Assembly (NCBI GenBank): GCA_020854035.1
Contig: JADZGE010000020.1
Coordinates: forward strand, 1-64,000
From: Burkholderiales bacterium
GTDB lineage: Bacteria > Pseudomonadota > Gammaproteobacteria > Burkholderiales > SG8-41
Direction: 5' to 3'
DNA length: 64,000 nt
Below are positions 1-7,751 of this stretch, one piece after another. Each line of letters starts with the position of its first letter. The stretch's first letter is position 1. Position numbers and translations under genes: made by a program. The notes under the pieces are model-generated. The model saw nothing but the letters and a program-made list of their open reading frames with translations. It did no database searches and was not told where the DNA came from.

Positions 1-1102
1 CCTGCAGCAGCACGTAGCGGCCGATCGACTCGAGCATGTGCTTCAGCGTTCGCTGCCGCATGGTGTAGATGCGCAACGTCGGCTCGGCCATCTCGGCGGC
101 GGTGCTGCGGTTGACGTCCCCGCCGCCGCCGAACCAGGTCTCCGGCATCGTCGCCCCGCCCAGCACGTGGTTGCGGAACAGGCGCGCTCCTTCCGCGGTG
201 TCCACGGCCTTGAGATCGGGCGTCTTCGGATCCAGCATCTCGGAGTCGTTGTGCACGTAGGCGCTGCCCGGCTTGGGTGCCGTGAAATTCCGTGCGCGCT
301 CCGCGACCTTGGGCTCCGCCGCGTTCTTGAGAGTGAGATCCCACACGAACGCACGCAGGAATCCGTAGCGCTCGAGCTCGCCGAACATGAACTGGTCGTA
401 GGCATCGAGCCAGTCCGCCTGCGCGAGGAGATCCGAACGCCCGCGCGTGCCGGAGGAGAGGTCGTTCACGCGGAAATAGAACGCCTCCCCGTCGCCAAAG
501 GTCTCGCGGATCTCCCGTGTGCGGGCGGTGAACACTTCCTCCGGACCGTTGATGATGACGCGGTAGCGCCGTGTGCGCCCGCGCCGGTCCTTGCAGGTCA
601 CGATGCCGATCGGCTGCTCCGGGTTAGCCGGGTCCATCACCACGGTCTCGATCAGCGCCGGGTCGAGGTAGCCGATCCGCACCGCGCCGTCGGCCTCGTT
701 CACGAACGCCGGGTAGCACTGCTCGCCGAAGATCGCGAGCTCCCGCACCTTCTTCGCGAGCTTCAAGTCCATGTCGTTGATCGGGTCGCGCCAGAAGCGG
801 TCGAGCACCTTCTGGTGCTCCTCATCCTCGCAGGTGAGCTTCACGCCCTCGGAGAGGAGGAACGCGACCGGCAGCTCGATGAGACGGTTGCCGAGGAGAT
901 TGGTCTCCCACAGGTAGTGCGCGAGCTTCTGCATGCGAAGCTGCGTCATGGGCGAGAGGTCCCGCGTCGCGTCCCCCGTGAGCTTTCGCCATTGTTCCTC
1001 GTCCGCGTCCACCGGCTGCCCGTAGGCTTCGATAAAGTTCACCTGCCACGCGGCGGGCAACACGGCGTTTAACGCCCCGATAAAGCGGTCTCTCAATCCC
1101 AT
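1..1102 (-). CDS. phage portal protein (partial, 3' end outside window)
   Basis: An ATG at 1102 opens 367 codons without a stop, running off the left edge. Portal proteins form the ring at the capsid vertex through which DNA is packaged. The call rests on position, 19 bases after the large terminase, and on the sequence: a helical N-terminal third with an ELPVAFLLSEG segment (~76-86), a mixed core with IGYLDPALIETVVMDP (~143-158), and a loop ETWFGGGGDVNRSTAAEM (~321-338) of the kind seen in SPP1- and podovirus-type portals. I do not recognise the DUF935 (Mu gp29) pattern expected here, so the head module may come from another phage type. It could also be a fused portal with a C-terminal extension; the missing end prevents a check. 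Confidence 0.72.
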   Translation of the reverse strand, partial: MGLRDRFIGALNAVLPAAWQVNFIEAYGQPVDADEEQWRKLTGDATRDLSPMTQLRMQKLAHYLWETNLLGNRLIELPVAFLLSEGVKLTCEDEEHQKVLDRFWRDPINDMDLKLAKKVRELAIFGEQCYPAFVNEADGAVRIGYLDPALIETVVMDPANPEQPIGIVTCKDRRGRTRRYRVIINGPEEVFTARTREIRETFGDGEAFYFRVNDLSSGTRGRSDLLAQADWLDAYDQFMFGELERYGFLRAFVWDLTLKNAAEPKVAERARNFTAPKPGSAYVHNDSEMLDPKTPDLKAVDTAEGARLFRNHVLGGATMPETWFGGGGDVNRSTAAEMAEPTLRIYTMRQRTLKHMLESIGRYVLLQ

Positions 1103-1121
1103 CCGCGCCTCCGCTCGTCCC

Positions 1122-2687
1122 TCACGCCGCCCTGCGAAACAGGTTGGTGCGCACTCGCCCCGCCATCGCCCCCGGCTCATAAGTCCCGGGAGCGGCTGCC
1201 ACCGCCGCGCCTGCCGGCGGCTCGCCCTCGGCGCGCGTGGCGGCCCACATGAGCACGCGCGCGACCGCGCCGTCGCCGTGCCGGTACTCGCCGTCGGAGC
1301 CCTTGTCGCGCCCGTCGTCCATCGCGGGGTAACCGTTCCTCAGGATCACGCGCCGGTGATCCGCGATCACATCCTCACCGCGCGTCAACTCGTAGCTCTG
1401 ATCTTCGAGCGCGGCCTTGTACGGCGGGAAGTTCGCCGTGTACCAGCTCGAGGAAGCCATCACGCACTCCACGCGCCCCGGTCCGTACTGCTGCAGCGCC
1501 TCTTCGGCGATCTGCTGGCCGTTGCCGCGCGCGTCGATCTTGATGTGGTGGAAGAGCGGCACGTTGTCGAGCGCATAGAAGAGAATCTCCCGCTGCACGT
1601 CGAACGGGATGCGCCGCAGCTCCACGTTGAGCGCCTCGCGCCAGCGCCCCGCGCCCTGGTCCTGCGCGGCGGTGAGGTACCACAGGTCGCCGGTGCGGCC
1701 GATGTCGAGTCCGAGGCAGGTCCGTTTCTCGCGCGCCATCGCCTCGATCGCCGGCGCGAGCACGTCGCGTATCCAGATGCGCGCCTCGTCGAGCCGCCCC
1801 TCGTGCAGCACCCACTCCAGCGGCTGCCGGTAGCGCAGCACCGGGATGCCGTCGCGCTGGCAACGCTCCACGATCGTGCGTGGGATGTAGACGCCGCTGC
1901 CCATGCGCGGGATGCAGTCGAGTTCCTCGGCCGCCCCTTCGCCGTACTGCTCGCGGATCGCCGCCTCCCACTCCTCTCGGGTGCGTTGCTTCAGGCGCTC
2001 TCCGAGGATCAACTTCACCCGATCGTAGAGACCGGCGTCGAGCGCCTGGCCGAAGGTGGTGGAGTGCAGCGAGTACGGGAGCTTCCCCGCGCGGATGTCC
2101 TTCACCAGCAGGTTGAACGGGTTGTCCTCCCCGTTGTGGGAGCTGACGATGCGGACGCGCCCGCCCCAGATGAGCATCGCGAGCGCCGCCTTGAGGAGCC
2201 CGGCGAGATCGTCGTGGAACGCCGCCTCGTCGATGGTCACCTTGCCCTGCTTGCCCCGGATCGATCGCGGGCGCGAGGAGAGCGCGAGCACCTTGTTCCC
2301 GCTCGCGAAGTCGACGCGGAACGCCTTGATCTGGCGGATCTCGCCGTCGGCGTCCGTGTCGTCGAAGAGGATCTCCTGCATCGCGCCTGCCGCCCGGTTG
2401 AACGCCCGCGCCCAGTTCGCGCAGTCGTCGATGTACTCCCGGGCCATGTCCTCGGAGTAGCCGATATACAGGGCGTCCATGCCCCCATCGGCTGCGGCGG
2501 TGAGCACCGAGTCCGACGCGTCGCACCAGGACGCCCCGATCCGGCGGGACTTCTCCCACACCGCCACATCCGCCCGATCTGCCGCCCACCGCTGCTGGTA
2601 GGGCAACAGGACGGGGGGCGGGGCGGCCCGGTCGGCTGCGGGCGGCCCAGACAGGGGTGCGTTTGTCGTTTCGCGCGATTGCGACAT
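1122..2687 (-). CDS. terminase large subunit, Mu gp28-like
   Basis: Packaging motor: an ATPase that pumps DNA into the prohead joined to a nuclease that cuts it. The 521-residue protein has a degenerate Walker A at 45-54 (EKSRRIGASW), a Walker B at about 149-155 (KVTIDEAA) followed by FHDD, and the first acidic motif of an RNase H-fold nuclease at 326-334 (GLDIGRTGD). Length and motifs fit the Mu gp28-like family. It lies directly before the portal gene, as in other Mu-like phages. Unusually, it is separated from the small terminase gene by the anti-CBASS gene and a divergent plus-strand gene (2729-3100), so its transcription must pass that insert or start in the 3101-3240 gap. Confidence 0.9.
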   Translation of the reverse strand: MSQSRETTNAPLSGPPAADRAAPPPVLLPYQQRWAADRADVAVWEKSRRIGASWCDASDSVLTAAADGGMDALYIGYSEDMAREYIDDCANWARAFNRAAGAMQEILFDDTDADGEIRQIKAFRVDFASGNKVLALSSRPRSIRGKQGKVTIDEAAFHDDLAGLLKAALAMLIWGGRVRIVSSHNGEDNPFNLLVKDIRAGKLPYSLHSTTFGQALDAGLYDRVKLILGERLKQRTREEWEAAIREQYGEGAAEELDCIPRMGSGVYIPRTIVERCQRDGIPVLRYRQPLEWVLHEGRLDEARIWIRDVLAPAIEAMAREKRTCLGLDIGRTGDLWYLTAAQDQGAGRWREALNVELRRIPFDVQREILFYALDNVPLFHHIKIDARGNGQQIAEEALQQYGPGRVECVMASSSWYTANFPPYKAALEDQSYELTRGEDVIADHRRVILRNGYPAMDDGRDKGSDGEYRHGDGAVARVLMWAATRAEGEPPAGAAVAAAPGTYEPGAMAGRVRTNLFRRAA

Positions 2688-2728
2688 CTTTAATGATCCA
2701 TTACGATCGTCGCGCTGGAGGTGCGGTG

Positions 2729-3100
2729 ATGGCGAAACAGGGGGCTGGACTGGGGTTCAAACATCAGCTGGCACGAGCCCGTGCTGCGCTGAAGAACGCC
2801 CGGGCAGAGCTGGCGCAGGCGAAGTCGCGGGAGCGGTCGCTGCGGGCGGAGGTGGCGCGCCTGCAGGCGCGGTTGCATGACGCAGGGCTTGCCGATGCGC
2901 CGGCCTCGCGACGCGGGTATCGGAGCATCGACGCGGCACTCTGCGCCCGCATGATCGAGCTCAAAGCGGCCGGCAAGAGCAACGGCCAGATCGGACGTCT
3001 GCTGGGATGCAGCACCGCTACGGTCAGCCTGGTCAGCCGGGGGAAATACCCGACCGCAGCCGCCAAGGCCATCGTGGCGACCCAGCCCCTCAACATGTAA
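2729..3100 (+). CDS. small coiled-coil/HTH DNA-binding protein, cargo gene
   Basis: The start is placed at ATG 2729, seven bases after a good GGAGG at 2717-2721; longer readings overlap the terminase gene on the other strand. The 123-residue product has an Ala/Arg/Glu-rich helical N-terminal half (~10-50), likely a coiled coil, and a C-terminal helix-turn-helix (~78-110) with the segment GKSNGQIGRLLGCSTATVSL, like the DNA-binding domain of resolvases and small phage regulators. It is the only gene on the plus strand within the late cluster, so it is best read as a cargo gene expressed from the prophage, or a late-gene regulator. No exact family recognised. Confidence 0.7.
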   Translation: MAKQGAGLGFKHQLARARAALKNARAELAQAKSRERSLRAEVARLQARLHDAGLADAPASRRGYRSIDAALCARMIELKAAGKSNGQIGRLLGCSTATVSLVSRGKYPTAAAKAIVATQPLNM

Positions 3101-3102
3101 TG

Positions 3103-3125
3103 GGCCTTTAACGTGATTTAAGGCC
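3103..3125 (+). terminator. hairpin after the plus-strand HTH gene
   Basis: GGCCTTTAA at 3103-3111 and TTTAAGGCC at 3117-3125 pair in eight of nine positions around a five-base loop, starting three bases after the stop codon of the HTH gene and followed by ATTTAACC. There is no strong T run, so termination would be weak or work through another mechanism. Confidence 0.4.
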
Positions 3126-3202
3126 ATTTAACCGCTCGCCGCGCAAAAAGTTGGTAGGTGGGTAGCCCGGAAATCGGTACAGGGCTTCTAATAGCCTCGA
3201 CC

Positions 3203-3225
3203 CGTACCGCGCTCGATTCGGGACT
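3203..3225 (+). repeat. internal copy of the phage-end (transposase-site-like) repeat
   Basis: These 23 bases (starting CGTACCGCGC and ending ATTCGGGACT) match the complement of the end repeat at 24044-24066 in 20 positions by hand alignment. The copy points the opposite way to the end repeats, so it faces inwards from the left. It sits in the gap between the HTH cargo gene and the anti-CBASS gene, upstream of the large terminase. Confidence 0.6.
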
Positions 3226-3240
3226 TGGGGCATCCCGGGG

Positions 3241-3468
3241 TCACAGAAACGTCGTCGGCTGAGCGATCGCCCGGATCAGCCACATAAAGCCGGTCTGGAT
3301 CTCCGTCCTCGCGATCGCCAGGGCACGCTGATCGATTTCGGCATCGCCCGTTAACGCGTCGAGGGCCGCCTTGAGCGCCTCGCCCTGAGCTTTCACTTCG
3401 TTGATGAGGTCGATCTCGCGCTGCGTGAGGTCGCGGTAGCCGCTGATTCTCCGGTGCTGGTTCTCCAT
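3241..3468 (-). CDS. acb2: Acb2-type anti-CBASS cyclic-nucleotide sponge
   Basis: The 75-residue protein has the signature of the Acb2 family: NQHRRISGYRDLTQ near the N-terminus, then EIDLINEVKAQGEALK, a DQRALAIARTEIQTGFMWL helix and a C-terminal RAIAQPTTF. Known members, first described in Mu-like Pseudomonas phages and T4, form small helical oligomers that bind the cyclic di- and trinucleotides made by CBASS immune systems and so stop effector activation. The gene overlaps nothing, has GGAGAGGG before its ATG, and lies beside the terminase genes as in other Mu-like phages. All conserved stretches are present and the length is normal, so activity is likely; the ligand range is inferred from the family. 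Confidence 0.85.
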   Translation of the reverse strand: MENQHRRISGYRDLTQREIDLINEVKAQGEALKAALDALTGDAEIDQRALAIARTEIQTGFMWLIRAIAQPTTFL

Positions 3469-3477
3469 CGCCCTCTC

Positions 3478-4020
3478 CTACGCCGCAATCCCAAGGATCG
3501 AGGCCCGGATCTCGTTCACCGCGTCCGCCGAGAGTCCGCCCTTCTTGGCCACTCGCTCGGCCGTGGCCGCTGCCTCCTTCGCCTTCGCGCGCACCTGCTC
3601 GGCGAAGCGTTTCTGCGCCACACTCGCGCGTGTGAGATCGGCCACCGCGCGCGCGACCTTCGAGAGCACGACGGCCCGCAGGGTGGGGTCCTCCTCGGCC
3701 TCGGCGTCGCGCAGGAGGAGGAGCACGTCGAAGACGTGGGTCTGGGTGAGCGAGATGACGGCCGCGGCCCGGTCGTCGGTGTCGTCGCCCGCCTCGGCGA
3801 CGATGAGCCGTGCCGCCTCGGTGCTCGCCTTGATCGCGGCGAGGCGCTCCTTCAGCTGCTGCGAGTGGCGGCCCACGCTGGATTTCGAGATCTCGAAACC
3901 CTGCTCGACGAGCCAGGCCGCGAGGGCGACGTGGTCGGAGAAGCCGTTCTGCAGGAGCCGGCGATCCAGCTCGAGGCGCACGGCCTCCGGGAGCTGCGAG
4001 ACCTTCGAGGGTTCCGGCAT
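3478..4020 (-). CDS. terminase small subunit, Mu gp27-like (DUF3486)
   Basis: The 180-residue protein begins with a helix-turn-helix region (~8-50: LPEAVRLELDRRLLQNGFSD, then WLVEQGFEISKSSVGRHSQQ) and continues as long charged helices, the layout of DUF3486 proteins such as Mu gp27. These recognise the packaging site and recruit the large terminase. It lies four bases before the gp26-like gene and nine bases from the anti-CBASS gene, in one minus-strand run. Nothing is missing relative to the family. Confidence 0.85.
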   Translation of the reverse strand: MPEPSKVSQLPEAVRLELDRRLLQNGFSDHVALAAWLVEQGFEISKSSVGRHSQQLKERLAAIKASTEAARLIVAEAGDDTDDRAAAVISLTQTHVFDVLLLLRDAEAEEDPTLRAVVLSKVARAVADLTRASVAQKRFAEQVRAKAKEAAATAERVAKKGGLSADAVNEIRASILGIAA

Positions 4021-4024
4021 GGCG

Positions 4025-4327
4025 CTACCAGTACTTCGCCGGCCGAGCGATCCCTGGCTCGACGTCGACGGTGTACTCCACGACGTCGACGCCGTGGCGG
4101 TTGAGCTTCGCCTTCCACCGTCCGGACGGCTCTTTCACGAGGTCGATCAGGTCGCGCTCGGCCAGGTAGTCGAGCACCACCCGGCACTCGCGCTCGGTCG
4201 TGTCCGGGTATTTCGCGCGCATCACGGCAAGCACGGGTTCCTCGTAGATCATGTCGGGCGCGGCGTTCTTGAAGGTCAGCAGCGCATTCCAGCGCTGCTC
4301 TTCTCGGCGGATTCGGTCAAAGTCCAT
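4025..4327 (-). CDS. Mu gp26-like small winged-helix protein
   Basis: The ATG at 4327 lies just past the stop of the DUF2730 gene (4330), giving a 100-residue acidic/basic protein. Residues ~28-75 (EEPVLAVMRAKYPDTTERE, then VVLDYLAERDLIDLVKE) look like a winged helix. Its place between DUF2730 and the small terminase equals that of Mu gp26, whose function is unknown. Longer readings upstream overlap the neighbour and are ignored. Confidence 0.65.
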   Translation of the reverse strand: MDFDRIRREEQRWNALLTFKNAAPDMIYEEPVLAVMRAKYPDTTERECRVVLDYLAERDLIDLVKEPSGRWKAKLNRHGVDVVEYTVDVEPGIARPAKYW

Positions 4328-4329
4328 CG

Positions 4330-4677
4330 TCAGACATCCCGTTTCAGGATCGCGTTCTCCAAACGCAGCGCGAGCGCATCGATCTTGGCTTCGATGACGC
4401 TTTGGCTGCGCACCCAGTCCTCCCGTCGCACGTAGCGCTCCGGCAGCTCCGCGCGCAGCTCCAGAATCGAGCGCTCGTGCTGGCGGTCCGCCGTCTCCAG
4501 CCGGTCGAAGCGCGTCTCGTAGGCCGCGCGCGCCTCCTGCCGGCGGCGCTCCTGCGTCTCGAAGCGCTCGTCGAGGTTCCGCTCGTACTGGCGAGCGAAG
4601 ACTTTCAGGAGCGCCCACGCGCCCGCCACCATCACGCTGACCGTGCCCAGCCCCTGCGCGAACATTTCCAGCGTCAT
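4330..4677 (-). CDS. DUF2730 membrane/coiled-coil protein, Mu gp25-like
   Basis: The 115-residue protein has one N-terminal membrane helix (~7-26: AQGLGTVSVMVAGAWALLKV) and then a long highly charged helix up to residue ~110, with many Arg/Glu, typical of DUF2730 proteins next to Mu-like terminase genes. The role is unknown; a membrane-anchored coiled coil is all the sequence shows. It overlaps the zinc-finger gene upstream by four bases (ATGA). Confidence 0.8.
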   Translation of the reverse strand: MTLEMFAQGLGTVSVMVAGAWALLKVFARQYERNLDERFETQERRRQEARAAYETRFDRLETADRQHERSILELRAELPERYVRREDWVRSQSVIEAKIDALALRLENAILKRDV

Positions 4678-4877
4678 CGCCCCCTCTCCCTCAGCGACTC
4701 ACACTCCGTGCACCGGGTGCACCCCGGCACCGCCTGCCGGCGCGCATCCGGAATTTCCTCCCCGCAGCGCTCGCACTCGCTCGCCGACTCCCCGTGCGGC
4801 GCGCGCGCGCGCTGCGCCGCGATCGCGTGTTCGCGCTGCAGCGTCTCCAGCTCGGTCGCCCGGTCGTAGAGGTCCAT
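4674..4877 (-). CDS. DksA/TraR-type zinc-finger protein
   Basis: This 67-residue protein has a helical N-terminus (LETLQREHAIAAQRARA) and a four-cysteine finger CERCGEEIP...CTRCTEC at ~35-59, the DksA/TraR pattern. Phage and plasmid TraR proteins bind the RNA polymerase secondary channel and alter promoter choice without ppGpp. Genes of this type are regularly found before DUF2730 in Mu-like phages. A role in host or late transcription is inferred. Confidence 0.8.
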   Translation of the reverse strand: MDLYDRATELETLQREHAIAAQRARAPHGESASECERCGEEIPDARRQAVPGCTRCTECESLRERGR

Positions 4878-4879
4878 GC

Positions 4880-5179
4880 TCAGATCCTGCGCACGGGTAG
4901 CGTCAGCGAGCGCACGAGGCGCCGCCCGTCGGAGAGATCGACGCGGCAGCGGACGTGGTAGGCGGCGCCGTCCACGCCGTTGCGGGCGAGCTGCAGCACG
5001 TCACCGCCCGAGATCTGCGCGCCGCCCATGAGGACCGTCGCGTAGTTTGGGTCGACGCCCTCCTCGACTTCGATCGCGAGCACGGGAGTGCCGGCGCTGA
5101 TCGTCGCGCCCGCGAGCTCCTCGGTGAACGGGAAGGTGAGCGTCACGATCTCCTCGATGTCCTTCCACTCGGTTTTCAC
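4880..5179 (-). CDS. putative fiber-tail adaptor-like protein
   Basis: The 99-residue, beta-rich protein has the layout of small adaptor proteins of podovirus-like tails: an N-terminal strand region, a middle ATVLMGGAQISGG segment (~47-59), and a C-terminal YHVRCRVDLSDGRRLVRSLT (~73-92). Such proteins link fibers to the tail. It sits at the end of the fiber/lectin block and its ATG overlaps the stop of the repeat protein. The family call is from pattern memory only. Confidence 0.5.
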   Translation of the reverse strand: MKTEWKDIEEIVTLTFPFTEELAGATISAGTPVLAIEVEEGVDPNYATVLMGGAQISGGDVLQLARNGVDGAAYHVRCRVDLSDGRRLVRSLTLPVRRI

Positions 5180-5958
5180 GCGGCAGCCCTGAAGTCGCGA
5201 TCAAGCGCCTGCGCGCGGAAGCGGCGGCTCATCGCGCGCGCCATGAACCGGGTATCGCGCACGAGCGCGGGCCCGGCGAGACTCCCGCTCGCGAGCGCCT
5301 GCGCAACCGCCGCCCCGGCGAGCCGTATCTGCGCGGTCAATGCCCCCGCGGCGAGCGCCTGCGCAAGCGCCGTGCCCGCGAGGTGGATCTCGGTGGTGAG
5401 GGTGCCGCTCGCGGCGGTCACCGCCACCGATGCGCCGAGGAGGGGGATGCCAGTGGTGAGATCGCCGGCGGCGACCGCGACGCCCTGGGCGGCGCCAGCG
5501 AGCCCGATCGAGCCGCCGGTCAAATCCCCGATAGCCGCGGCCTGCCCGGCGGCAGCGCCGGCGAGCCGGATCTCGGTGGTGAGCTCCGCCTGCGCCACCG
5601 CCTGCGCGATCGCCGCGCCCGAGAGCTGGATCGCGGTGGTGAGATCGCCCGAGGCGGCAGCCTGGGCGAGTGCCGCGCCCGCGATCCGGATTTCTGTCGT
5701 GAGCGAGCCCGTCGCGACCGTGACCGAGGCCGCCACTCCCGTGAGCGGGATCTGCGTGGAGAGCGCACCGGTCGCGGTGGCCTGCACCACGGCCGCGCCC
5801 AGGAGCGGGATGGCGGTGGTGAGCGATCCGGTCGCGGCGGCCGTCGCGGTGGCGGCGCCCTCAAGCTCCGCTGCCGCGCCGGCGGCGGCGAGGCTCGCCA
5901 CCCATGCCTGGCTGCACCGCCACGCCGGGTGCGCGAACGGGGGTCGGAAAACGCCCAC
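5176..5958 (-). CDS. repeat protein with nine ~20-residue repeats, likely fiber or virion protein
   Basis: From about residue 44 to 225 the 260-residue protein consists of nine tandem units of 20 residues (one of 21) with the pattern G-x-L-T-T-x-I-x-L-x-G-A-A-x-x-Q-A-x-A-x, for example GSLTTEIRIAGAALAQAAAS. The flanks differ: a Trp/Pro-containing N-terminus and an Arg-rich C-terminus (RDTRFMARAMSRRFRAQ). The strand-like LTTEIxL alternation suggests a repetitive beta fold or fibrous stalk. It lies among fiber and lectin genes, so a virion-surface role is inferred. The DNA repeats are also strong, so unit number may vary between relatives. Confidence 0.65.
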   Translation of the reverse strand: MGVFRPPFAHPAWRCSQAWVASLAAAGAAAELEGAATATAAATGSLTTAIPLLGAAVVQATATGALSTQIPLTGVAASVTVATGSLTTEIRIAGAALAQAAASGDLTTAIQLSGAAIAQAVAQAELTTEIRLAGAAAGQAAAIGDLTGGSIGLAGAAQGVAVAAGDLTTGIPLLGASVAVTAASGTLTTEIHLAGTALAQALAAGALTAQIRLAGAAVAQALASGSLAGPALVRDTRFMARAMSRRFRAQALDRDFRAAA

Positions 5959-5968
5959 GGCCCGGGGC

Positions 5969-6445
5969 CTACAGCTCCTCGACGAGCACGTACCCGCCGA
6001 TCGTGATGCTATCCGCGGGCGTCGTCGTCAATTCGAGGACTTTCTTCTCGCCGCCCTTGATTCTCGGGCGCGTCTCGGGCGTGAAGATGATCTGCATTGG
6101 CACGCGCACGTTCCAGCCATAGACCCGCTCGTCCACGATCGTGCCCGAGCCGACCACGAGCTTCGTCGTGTTGTTCACTTCGGCGGCCAGTCCGCTCGCC
6201 GCATCGTCCGGATTGACCGGGACGGGCGTCGGGGCCGTGCCGCCGCTACCGCTCGTGACCGAGCCGTAGGCGCGCTTGAGCTTGAGCGTCAGGTGCTCCT
6301 CCTGCGCATCGCCCGCCTCGGTGCTTTGCGCCACGTAGATTTCGTGGACCACGCAGGGCTTCTCTGCGCCCGCGGTGAGCTCGCAAAGATCGATCTGCGC
6401 GGTCTGCGCGGTGAACGGGATCGGTACCTGATACATGCGCCCCAT
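5969..6445 (-). CDS. phage structural protein of unknown function
   Basis: A 158-residue protein with an AAGGAGAG ribosome site before ATG 6445. It is rich in beta-forming stretches (VHEIYVAQS, EHLTLKLKRAYG, KVLELTTTPADSITIGGYVLVEEL) and has a low-complexity GSGGTAPTPVPVNP middle, without signal peptide or membrane helix. This looks like a capsid- or tail-decoration protein. No family recognised; position between the repeat protein and the lectin-like protein supports a virion role. Confidence 0.6.
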   Translation of the reverse strand: MGRMYQVPIPFTAQTAQIDLCELTAGAEKPCVVHEIYVAQSTEAGDAQEEHLTLKLKRAYGSVTSGSGGTAPTPVPVNPDDAASGLAAEVNNTTKLVVGSGTIVDERVYGWNVRVPMQIIFTPETRPRIKGGEKKVLELTTTPADSITIGGYVLVEEL

Positions 6446-6455
6446 GAGGCTCTCC

Positions 6456-7751
6456 TTACATCGCCAGCAGCGGCATCATCATCATCGGGATCGGCGGCAG
6501 CGACGCGCTCGCCGCCGCGAGATCGCCCGCCTCGAAGTCATCCACCGCCGTATTGATCGCGTGGTCGGATAATCTCACGCCGCAGCGCGTATTCCCCGAG
6601 ATCGCGGTGTCGGTAACGGAATGGCGTTCCGTGCCGTTATGCTGCCCGCTGATCGTGGAGCCGTCGCACTGCACCCGGACGGTGTCGGGGTTGCTGATCG
6701 ACGCGCCCAGGACATAGTTCGAGCCGAGCTGCGTCGCGGTGCCGGAGATCACCTTGAATGCCTGCAACGCGAAGGTAGTCCCATCCGAGTAATACAGCCG
6801 ATAGAGGTAGTAGGTGGCGGTGGACGTGGAGTCCTTCCGCGCGATCACCCCCGAGCTCATCCCGTTGTAGGCGGCTTGATTGACCGTGTCGATCTGCGCG
6901 TAGTGATCGCTCGATGAGAGATCGGAGTCGGCGCGCGCGCTCGCGGTAACAAAGGTGTTCACCTGGCGGCATTGGCTGCTGTAGACCTCCAGGTTGTTTT
7001 CGAGCTCCGCCCACGTGAGGTCCGGTCCCAGCGTCGTGGAGTTCGATTTGTTGAACGACTCCGTAATCGTCGTCGCATGAGGGAGCCGGGTCTCTCTCGG
7101 CAGGTCGGACGGGATGCACACGTCCTGCGGGTTGGCCAGACCGAACTTCTCGCCCCAGCCGTCCAGCACGCGCCGGTGGAACTCCGGGTCGGGCTCGAAG
7201 CGGGCCGCGCCGCCCCCGCGGCGCACGGCGCCGAGCTGCCCGTCGCGCGCCGCCTGGCGCAGAGCGCGATACTCCGCCTGCAGCGTCGCGATGACCGGCA
7301 GGGCCTCCGGCAGATCGAGCCGGAAACGCCTGCGCACGCCGCACGCCTCCAGCATCCCGCGACGAGTCGGCATGAGCGGGCGCACCGCCGTCTCACCCGT
7401 GGGGTCGGCGTGCACGGTGAGCGCGCTATACATCCACTCGGCAAGAGTCGTACCGTCCACTCGCCGCACGCCGAATGCCGAAGCCAGCACCGCTCGATCG
7501 CGCTCGGGCGGCACAATGTCCGCCAGTGCGCCGCCCGATCCGATCAGCCGGTAGTCGGCCCCGAGGCCGATTGCGTCGGGCGTCGCGAACAGCCCCACCG
7601 CTGGCCCGGGCACGCTCGCCTCGCTCGCCTGCGCCGGGATGGGCCGCATGTCGATCGCGGCCAACACGCCATCGGGGGGAGACCACCAGCGCTCCGCAGG
7701 ACCGTCATGGTCCGTCGCGCGGCGGATGTAGGGGCCCAGGTAGTAGCGCAT
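6456..7751 (-). CDS. tail protein with C-terminal lectin-like (LamG/ConA-type) domain
   Basis: Start at ATG 7751, which overlaps the upstream gene's stop (ATGA). The 431-residue protein has an N-terminal ~210-residue part of unknown fold (with LEACGVRRRFRLDLPEALPV) and a C-terminal ~180-residue region that reads as a concanavalin-like jelly roll: AELENNLEVYSSQC, SGVIARKDSTSTATYYLYRL, VRVQCDGSTISGQHNG, and a closing VDDFEAGDL. Such domains on phage tails bind surface sugars. It ends in an odd Pro/Met-rich tail (PPIPMMMMPLLAM). A receptor-binding or baseplate protein is the likely role. Confidence 0.65.
   Translation of the reverse strand: MRYYLGPYIRRATDHDGPAERWWSPPDGVLAAIDMRPIPAQASEASVPGPAVGLFATPDAIGLGADYRLIGSGGALADIVPPERDRAVLASAFGVRRVDGTTLAEWMYSALTVHADPTGETAVRPLMPTRRGMLEACGVRRRFRLDLPEALPVIATLQAEYRALRQAARDGQLGAVRRGGGAARFEPDPEFHRRVLDGWGEKFGLANPQDVCIPSDLPRETRLPHATTITESFNKSNSTTLGPDLTWAELENNLEVYSSQCRQVNTFVTASARADSDLSSSDHYAQIDTVNQAAYNGMSSGVIARKDSTSTATYYLYRLYYSDGTTFALQAFKVISGTATQLGSNYVLGASISNPDTVRVQCDGSTISGQHNGTERHSVTDTAISGNTRCGVRLSDHAINTAVDDFEAGDLAAASASLPPIPMMMMPLLAM

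Noticed and set aside
38-1072. Long plus-strand open frame opposite the portal gene
   Set aside because: High GC content opens antisense frames; the minus frame has portal-like blocks and follows the terminase, while this one is Arg/His-rich and without domains.
1278-2693. 471-codon plus-strand frame opposite the large terminase
   Set aside because: Antisense shadow of a gene with clear ATPase and nuclease motifs.
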